Part shown: positions 21,401 to 30,400 of the stretch, one piece after another
Layout: each line of letters starts with the position of its first letter
Position numbering within the stretch: position 1 is the stretch's first letter
Source of the DNA: Liriodendron chinense
Lineage: Eukaryota > Streptophyta > Magnoliopsida > Magnoliales > Magnoliaceae
Assembly: GCA_003013855.2 (NCBI GenBank)
Contig: ML058484.1
Coordinates: forward strand, 12,780,215-12,844,214
Direction of reading: 5' to 3'
DNA: 64,000 nt
Translations under genes and position numbers: made by a program
The notes under the pieces: model-generated
Database searches by the model: none
The model's input: only the letters and a program-made list of their open reading frames with translations
What the model was told of the DNA's origin: nothing

Positions 21401-24400
21401 TTTGAGAGAGAGATAACTGCAATTTTATTAGAAAAACTCGCAAAGCGAGGAAAGAAATACAACACCCGCATGACCCAACTAACACTAAAGAGCAACGCTG
21501 GCCGGGCCGATTTAGCATAAATCACCCAATCCTTAACCAGGGAAACGATCTTACAAATCACGACATTCTCCCCCTCTTCCACATTTCGGAAGCATCAACC
21601 GTTCCTAGAGCCCCAAATAACCCACAACACAGCCATAATAAGCAGGCGCCAATAAACTGTGCTAGCCTTACCCTTACCCCCCCCCCCCCCACACACACAC
21701 ACACACGCACGCACGCACACACAATGCCATGCCCAAAGCAACTCGTGAACGGACTTCGGCATGACCCAGACCACTTGGCATGCCGCCAAAAAGAAGTCCC
21801 ACACCTTCTTGACGAACGGGCAATGGATGAAAAGGTGATCAATCATCTCTTCACCCTCCATGCACATAAGACAAATATTGGGGAGGATCATCGCTCTTCT
21901 TTGAAGATTGTCAATGGTGAGAATCTTGTTCCGACCCACTAACCAAACGAAAGCCGCGACTCAAGGAGGAGCTCCATAAAACCAATGATGAAACGGATGG
22001 GAAGGGCCAAGGTGGAGGGTGCCTTGGAGATGAAGGATTAAAAAGATCTAACCGAGAAACTCTCAGATTTGCAAAATGGCCAAATAGCTCTGTCCTCTTC
22101 CATCCGGTCCACTCTAACCGGCTGAAGGAGGACCAATAGAGCTGCGGATTCTTCAATTTCCAAATCGGACATATTCCTGCAACAAGGGGGACTCCAAACT
22201 ATTGACTCTCCAATGAAGGAGTAGCAGAGAGCCACAGAAACAAACCTGTTTGGAGCAAGAGCAGCGATAGTTGGGAACCTTATCTGAAGTGGCTAAGATC
22301 CGCACCAAGTATCAACCCAAATTCTTGTGCAAGAACCAGAACCAATCCTGAAGGAGATGCTCCTAATAACCAAATGTTGAGTGGCCATGATCGCTTTCCA
22401 AGCTCCTGACACTCTGTATAGAGAAAATCTTTTGACAAACTATCCTCCCTCCTGCAACCCATATCTAGCCGCTATCAGCTTCTTCCAAAGACTATTGACT
22501 TCCACATTGAATCTCCAAATCCATTTCCCCAAGGTAGCAAAATCCATGCAGGAAAGCGGTTTTATACCTTCTCCTCCCTCCTTCGTAGGTTTACAAACCT
22601 CCTCCCATCTCAGCAAATGGAACTTTCTGCCCTCGCTTGAACCATTCCAGAGAAAAATTCTTCTAAGCTTCTCAATTTTATCAATAATAGACTGTGAGCA
22701 TTTGAATAGGGACAAAATAAATCGGCATATTGGAAAACACCGATTTGATCAAAGACATGAGAGATTAAAACAGAGAGATTGCGGCATTATCCATTCAGGC
22801 AATGAATAACCATAGTCCATAATTACAAATACACATAATTCCTCTTTTTGCTAAAAACTCGCCTCAGGAGTTGGCCTCTCTCGGGATTAAACTAAAAGTT
22901 TCATCAAACAACGAAGCCATCCCCTTATAAAGAGCCGATTTAGCTTTTTAATGACCTTCAGGCTTTCATTTTCTAATAAAGTATTAGATATCAATAAATA
23001 GATGTTTACAATGAATTGTTGTTTCCATGGGATATGACTTCCCCTAGAAGCCCAAGAAATTGTAGTCTAGGGATCACCTTTGATAATGACCTGGACTAAG
23101 GATCTAAATAGCTAAATAATTAACTTCACCCTTCATTGCTTCCAACTCTGCTTGATTTGAATCCCTTATCTCCACCATAACTCAAAAGATAAGCACAATC
23201 CTGCCTCCATTGTCCTTGAGAACTCCCCCACTCTAGATAAACCAAGATTTCCCATTGAATTATCATCCACATAAGTTTCCATCAAACCTTTAGAGAATTC
23301 CAAGGGGGCGCTTCATTTTTGGCTCAATAGTATGATCATTAATTTCCTCTTTCCGCATCTCACCACATCAGAAGCATTGCCATCCTTGAATGTTTCTGTT
23401 GCTCAGCCCCATCCTATGAAACAGTTCCTAGCTTCTTCTCTCAATTGGTCAACTTACATATAAATATCTTGATTTTTTTTTTTCTTTTTTCTTTCCTTTC
23501 CTTGAAAATACACTAGAGGAAATCTTTGATATGCGATCCTGGCAAGTATGCCATGGCAATGGCATACTTTGATATGCGATCGCATACCACATATGCGATC
23601 ACATACTTCCCAACAGTAAAAAATATGACCATTGGGAGCCATTTTTTTATTTTTTCAATTTGGGGCACTATTGCCTATAAATAGGCACCCATATCCCCTC
23701 CATTTTCACTATTCTTTACTCCAAAAGCTCTAAATCTCTCAATCTCTCTCTCACACCTCTCTCTTACTCTAAACTCTCTACAACTATTTATGCGACCAAT
23801 ATGCAATCGCATATGTGAGTATGTGATCGCATGCCGCATATGCAACCGCATATTTCCCAACGGTAAAAAATATGACCATTGGGAGCAATTTTTTAGTTTT
23901 TCAATTTGAGGCACTTTTGCTTATAAATAGGCACTCATATCCCCTCCATTTTCACTATTCCTTGCTCCAAAGCTCTAAATCTCTCACTCTTACTCCTCTC
24001 TCTTACTCTAATATCTCTACAACTATTGTAAGTATGTTTATTTTTTATATTTTGTAAGTTGTTCATGTTTTTTGTAAATCAAGTTGTAAGTTGTAACAAC
24101 TTAATTTACTTATTTTAGTGTTATTTGAGTGTTTCATTAAGTTATATATTTAATTACTTAATATGAAATTATATATTTAATTACATATTATATAGGTTTT
24201 GTTTGGGTTATTTTACTTATTTCATTGTAGTTTGAGCGTTTCATTAAGTTATATATTTAATTACTTATATTATATTTACATAAATTTTAACAAAACAATT
24301 AACAAGCTACATTAAGAGAGATTAGAGTTAATTTACAAACACCAAACTAGAAATATCCTTAAGAATACCCAAAACAAATATTGAAAACATTTTTTTCCTG

Positions 24401-27400
24401 CAAAAACAAGCTACAATGACAAATTGAGAGACCAATCATATATAAGTCACATTAAAGTTCCATTCTTGGCTAACTTTTACATAGGGAAGGTTTATGGGGA
24501 TGGTGATAGGGCGAGCTGGAGTGATTGCGCACAGAGAAAACTAGAGGAACTTTGAAGTTAGCTTCATAGAGTAGAATCATAAACAAACTCAAAAAGCAAA
24601 CTAGGAACGTTTCTACTAAAAAACAACTAAATAACTCGTGGGATTATGTGAAAAAGCAGATGATCATCTTGTGGGCTATCTTAAAGGCGCTTCAGTGGTA
24701 TACTATAAATCATTGAGAATGGAGAAGCATACATTTATTACTTTGTGCAATTGCTTCTAAAAGACATGATGATGACTTACAAATAGTTGGCATTTAACCG
24801 TCGAAAAGATGACAATGTTTTTTATTACAGTTAGTCATAACATTTGTAATTGATTTATAAAATACCAGTTCTAACACTTAAGAGAAATTATGCATAAATA
24901 CTTTCATGAACTCTTGTGAGCTATCATAAACTTTTCTAAGGAGATGATCGTCTCTCTATCATTTAATTAAACTTTATACGATATCCGACTTCACCAACAA
25001 CTTATACAAATATTAAATGTACAATTCTTTTTATATTAAAATATGCATATTTAGTTTTTTTTTTTTTTTTCATTATCCAAAAATATTAACATTGACTTTG
25101 ATTGCAAATGTTGCTTTTGGTGTGATAGATGAAACTCTTATTGATGCATGCATTCTAATAGATAAACCAATACCTTATATTGTCTCACCTGTTAGCCCAG
25201 CTGGAAGACGCCTAGGCGTTTCAACAACAGGTCTCAGGTTCGAGTGCTAAGGAAACACACTAACCCCAACGGTGGGTGGGTGCATCGTGTGACTAACTGT
25301 GTGGGTGTGTTGCGCAACTAAAAGGGTGGGTGTGTTGCATGACTTAAAAAAAAAAGCCAATACTTTATAGGAGAAAAGAAAAAACGAAATAATATGAAAA
25401 TGTCATGGCTGTGTGATTTAATATGATTTTTATGTACGCGCAAGCTGGATGGGAAGGAATGGCTTATGATTTAAGGGTTTTAATGAAAAATTTTTGTTAT
25501 CCAACGAACAACTTTTCAATGCCACCTCCTGATAAGCATTAATATACTTGATTTCATATAAGATTATTAATTTTCCTCATTATCTACTAAGAATGTTTTG
25601 ATGCAGATAAATATTATTTATTTGATGTCACCTACACACACATGCAGAGGTTCATGGCACCATGCTGCAATGCGTGGTATTGGTTGCCTGACTTGCGAAG
25701 TGGTGGTTGTACTGAAGGTAGGAAGAGGTGTTCAACCACCTACATGCCAAAAGAAATGTAATTGAGCAAGTTTTTTAGTATGTTGAAGGCGCGCTTCCAA
25801 ATTTTAAAGAGGATGACACCATATTCCTTCTCAACTCAAAAAAACATAGTGATTACATACATGACAATATACAATTTTATTCGAAAAGCAACCATTGCAA
25901 ATAATTTATTCCATCAGTATGATGACGAAAATGTCCATTTAGAAAAGCCTGATAATCAAGAGAATGATATGCTAAACATAAATGAAGAAGTTAGACAATC
26001 TCATCCCTTATGTTCAATTTGGAAAAACAATCGAAAATGATTTTTTTTTTAATCACATGGTTGAATTTTGTTCTTTTTGTATTCTCTTTTACACCTTATT
26101 TTTTATTTGTTTATGATTAATGATAGACCTATTTATCTCTATGTCAAAACAAAGAAAAATATTTCTTATATTTGTTTTAATTCAATGATATTTAGTGAAC
26201 AATATTTTGGATAGCTATGATTTGTGATGGCTGGATATAACTAAGTTAATTAAAACACTTTTGTTTGATAAATGATGGATTATAATATACAGATAACAAG
26301 GTTTTAACCTATTATTGTTGAGTCTGGATCCTCCGTTGAAAACGAGCAGAGAAATCCTGCTCATCACTACTCTGATTGGTCCAGCTTAGCCTGACTGTGT
26401 CAGAGCTGAGCTGCTCTGACACAGTCAAGATGATCTAGACCAATAAGAGCAGCAACAGCAGAGGTTCTCTACTCGTTTTCAACAGAGGATCCGGATTCAT
26501 TATTGTTATGCTACCAGACTTAATGACATGGCTGGTACTTAGGAGTCCCACCTCCTCGGCCCATCTTATGTGTCATTCAATACCATATAGCTAAACAAAA
26601 ACCTATTACTAGCATGCCACCAAATTTGGCCATGTGGCATGTACTTAGGAGTCAAAACTCATCAACACATCTCACGTGTCACTCAATGCCACATGGTTAG
26701 AAAAAACCTATTATTGTTAACCAACTTATATATTATCATCCATCATTCATCAAATAACAGTGTTTCAATTAACCCATATGCATCAATCGAACACAAACGA
26801 TTGATATCCAAAACATCATCTACTAGGTATCATTGAATTAAAACAAATATATGAACTATCTTTGTTTGTTTTGACATAAAATAAATAGGCATATCAACCA
26901 TCAATAAAAAAGAAAAAAATATGTAAAAGAGATGACAAAAAGAACATAACTCAACCATGTGATTAAAAGAAGACCATTTATGGTTCACTATTGCAAATTG
27001 AACATAGGGTTTTGACCAGTCTGTTCGACTTCTTCATCTATGTTTGACATATCATTATCTTGATTATCGAGCATTTTTTAATAAACACCCTCATCATTAT
27101 ACTGATGGAACAAATTACCTACAATGATTGCTTTTCAAAGAAAATTGTGTGTTGTCATGCATGCAATCACTATATTCCTTTGAGTTGAGAAGGAATATAA
27201 TGTGATCATCTTTGAAATTGAGACACACCTTCAACATACCAAAAATTCGCTCAATTACGTTCCTCTACTTGGCATGCATGTGTTGAAAACATCTTCCCTG
27301 CCTCTAGCATGCCAAGTGTTGAAAACATCTTCCCTGCCTCTAGCATGACAACCACTTCGAAAGTTAGGCAACTAATAGTACGCATTCCGATATGTTGCCA

Positions 27401-30400
27401 TGAACCTCAGTGTGTACGTGTAGGTAGCATTAACTAAATAACATTTATTTCCATCAAAGCAAAGTAGCAAAAAAAAAAAAAGATCTCCTTAGGTAGGTAG
27501 TTAGGGAAAATTAATCGTCTTTAATAAAATAAATACACAAATGCTTATCAGGAGCGTGCATCAAAAAATTGTTAATCACAGTCTTTATCCAAACCCTTAA
27601 ATCTTGGGCCCCTCCTCACCTAGATTGCACGTACATGAAAATTATATTAAAGTCACATATAACCATGACATTTTGATGGCATTCCGCCTTTCCTCTACTC
27701 CTATAAGATATTTGATTATCTATTGGAATACATTCATGCATAAGAGTTCCATCCATCGCACCAACAACACTTTTTGCAATCAAAATCAATGTTACCGTTA
27801 TGATATAATGGTTTTAAAAACCACTAAATATGTGTATTCTAATACAAAAGGAATTGTATCTTAAATATTTGTTTAAGTTGTCAGTGGATTCGGACCTCAT
27901 CTAGAGTTTGATCAAATGATGGAGATACGATCTTCTCAGAAAACCTTAACACACCCCATAAGGCTTATGAAAATATCTATGCATTGTTTCTCTTGAGCGT
28001 TGGAACCAGTATTTAACTAATCGGTTCCGAATGTGATAGCTAACTATAATAAAAACATTATCATTTTCTTTTCAACGGTTAAATAATGACTATTTGTATG
28101 CCAACCTTTTAGAGTTGATTGCACAAAGTAATAAATGCATGCTTCTCAATTCTCAACAATTCATAGCATACCATCGAAAAGTCTTTAAGGATCTCTTTCG
28201 CAAATTCTGATACCGAAAGGACTAATGTATCTACTATTAAACCATTAACATCAAAATATATAAGAGATCCAAGATTAACATTAAGAGGTTCATCCAAACA
28301 TAACCATGAACATCAAAACATATAAAGTTAGAGGTTCATCTAAATATAAAGAAAAATAATTTTATAATAGTTCCATCATTATCACTATTTAGAAAAGAAT
28401 TAAAAAAAAAAAAAGAAGACCATCATAACCCTAGTTTAGTGACAATAGCTCTTAACCAAAAAATTCACACTCCCTTCATGATATTCATCCACATTTGCCT
28501 ATACTCCTCACAAAACTTAGCAAGCGCAACAATGTATAATGGATATTTCTGGCTTGCATATTTTAACAGTGTTTGGGCGGTGAGGACTACCCATCATAAA
28601 TTGAATATAGAGTAAACAATTCCTAATGTTACACGATGAAGGAAAAGATGGTTGACACTGTATTCTTCATTCAAGAACATCATACACTTATTTGAAAGGA
28701 AGCATCCTTGGTCACCTGTCGGGATATCTGGCAATCGGAAAGCTTCAAGAAGAAACTCCGACAAAGGGTACTGCCAATTTTTCAAAAGTTACCCAAGGCA
28801 TCTTGGATGTAAGAATGCACACTTTAGATAGAGTTGTACATGAGTCAAGCTAGCTCGGTTGGCTCGCTCGACTCGGTTCGAACCAGCTCGGTTCAGCTCA
28901 GTTCAGATGCAGGGTTCAAACCAAGTCGAGCCACTTTTTTCCAGCTCGAAGATTTTCGAGCCGACCCTGGCTTGATTCGGCTCGACTCGAAACTCAGTTC
29001 GTGTAGACTCAGTTCGTGTAGACTCAGTTCAAGTTTGACTCAACTCAACTAGTTGGAAAGGGAGGTTTCTTAGTCCCATATCGGAAGAGAGCAAAGGAAA
29101 AAAGTGGAGAAGTGTCTATAAAAGCAGCAATCAAGGGTGTCAATGGGCCTAGCCGCCTAGGTTGTCTTCGGGCCCGGATTTTAAACTGTTTTAGGTCGGG
29201 CTTTTGAGCTGGGCCTATAATTTTTGTTTTTTCTAGGCTCGAACTGGCTCGAAATCAGCTCAAAAGCTAGACCAAACCAAGCTAAGCTTGCCATTCCAAC
29301 TTGATGGCCAAGCTCGAGTCGAGCTCGAGCCAGGGTTGTCTGCTGGTTGAGCCGAGCTGAGCTAGGCCCAGCTCGATTTGGTTCGGCTCGACGTACAGCT
29401 CTAACTTTAGAACACCAACGGATTTAGATCAAAATCACCAAACGCAGCATTTGAGTGTCCCTTATCAGTGGAAGAAACTTCTTTTCTCCTATCTCGGACA
29501 ACTTGCCTCATAAATTTCACAAAACCTTGATAACTTCTCTCAGAAACTGACTAGATCCACTGATGAAACAGACATGATGCACGCATCTGATACAATGCAA
29601 TATCTTTGAAGCTGCAAGCATGACAGGACAGGCCTGAAGAAAGGATGGCCCAAACAGTTCACATTGCAACATCTCTGACACCAAGAAAGGTTGGCCCAAC
29701 CAATTCACACTACAACATCTCGATACCAAGGCCTAACATGGCCTCCACTATGAAGGTCCACACTACAACATCTCGATACCAAGGCCTAACATGGCCTCCA
29801 CTATGAAGTTCCATAGCTCAAAAACATGCTGACCATATAATCCAAACCCTCCAATTGTAGATCTGATTGCAGAATATGGACCAATGAATTTTTCTTAACA
29901 ATCAATTGGCAGGTCAACAATCAGATTGTTAATGCTCACTTAATATGTGGGTTAGATGAGTACACACAACAGAGGGTGGTCCCACATGTGTAGACAGGAT
30001 ATTCTATGTAGATAAAAAAAACCACGGGATCTTTTGTAAAAATTCCTCCCATGCCATGCGATGCATTCAGTTTAATGAATAGAAATGACAAAAAATAATT
30101 GTGCTCCCTCATTCCAACTTGAAAGCAACACAATTGCAAATTGGAACTGAGACCCTCGGGTGCATTTGGATGCACTACCTCTTTTAGGATTGTTGAATGA
30201 TAAGTGATCTGTACATACTACATACACAATTTTCAGGATTGCGCAGGGGTGATACTTTATGCAGCTGAAAAAGCCACTCAAGCTGCTCTACAGGTGAACT
30301 AACTCTTTCATACTAAGATTTCATATGTGCCTTTAGACTGACTTGATGCTCCAATTCCTTCTTTCTGATAACTCAAAGTTAAGGATGTGTGAAAGGTCCG

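Noticed and set aside
22381..22809. 142-codon plus-strand open frame
   Set aside because: It is antisense to the LINE reverse-transcriptase C-terminal region read on the minus strand.
25187..25240. tRNA gene (box A and box B promoter words)
   Set aside because: No cloverleaf with a proper anticodon and acceptor stem; flanking 13-bp duplications and the A-tail identify a SINE. The same applies at 6642, 14246, 17455 and 46974.
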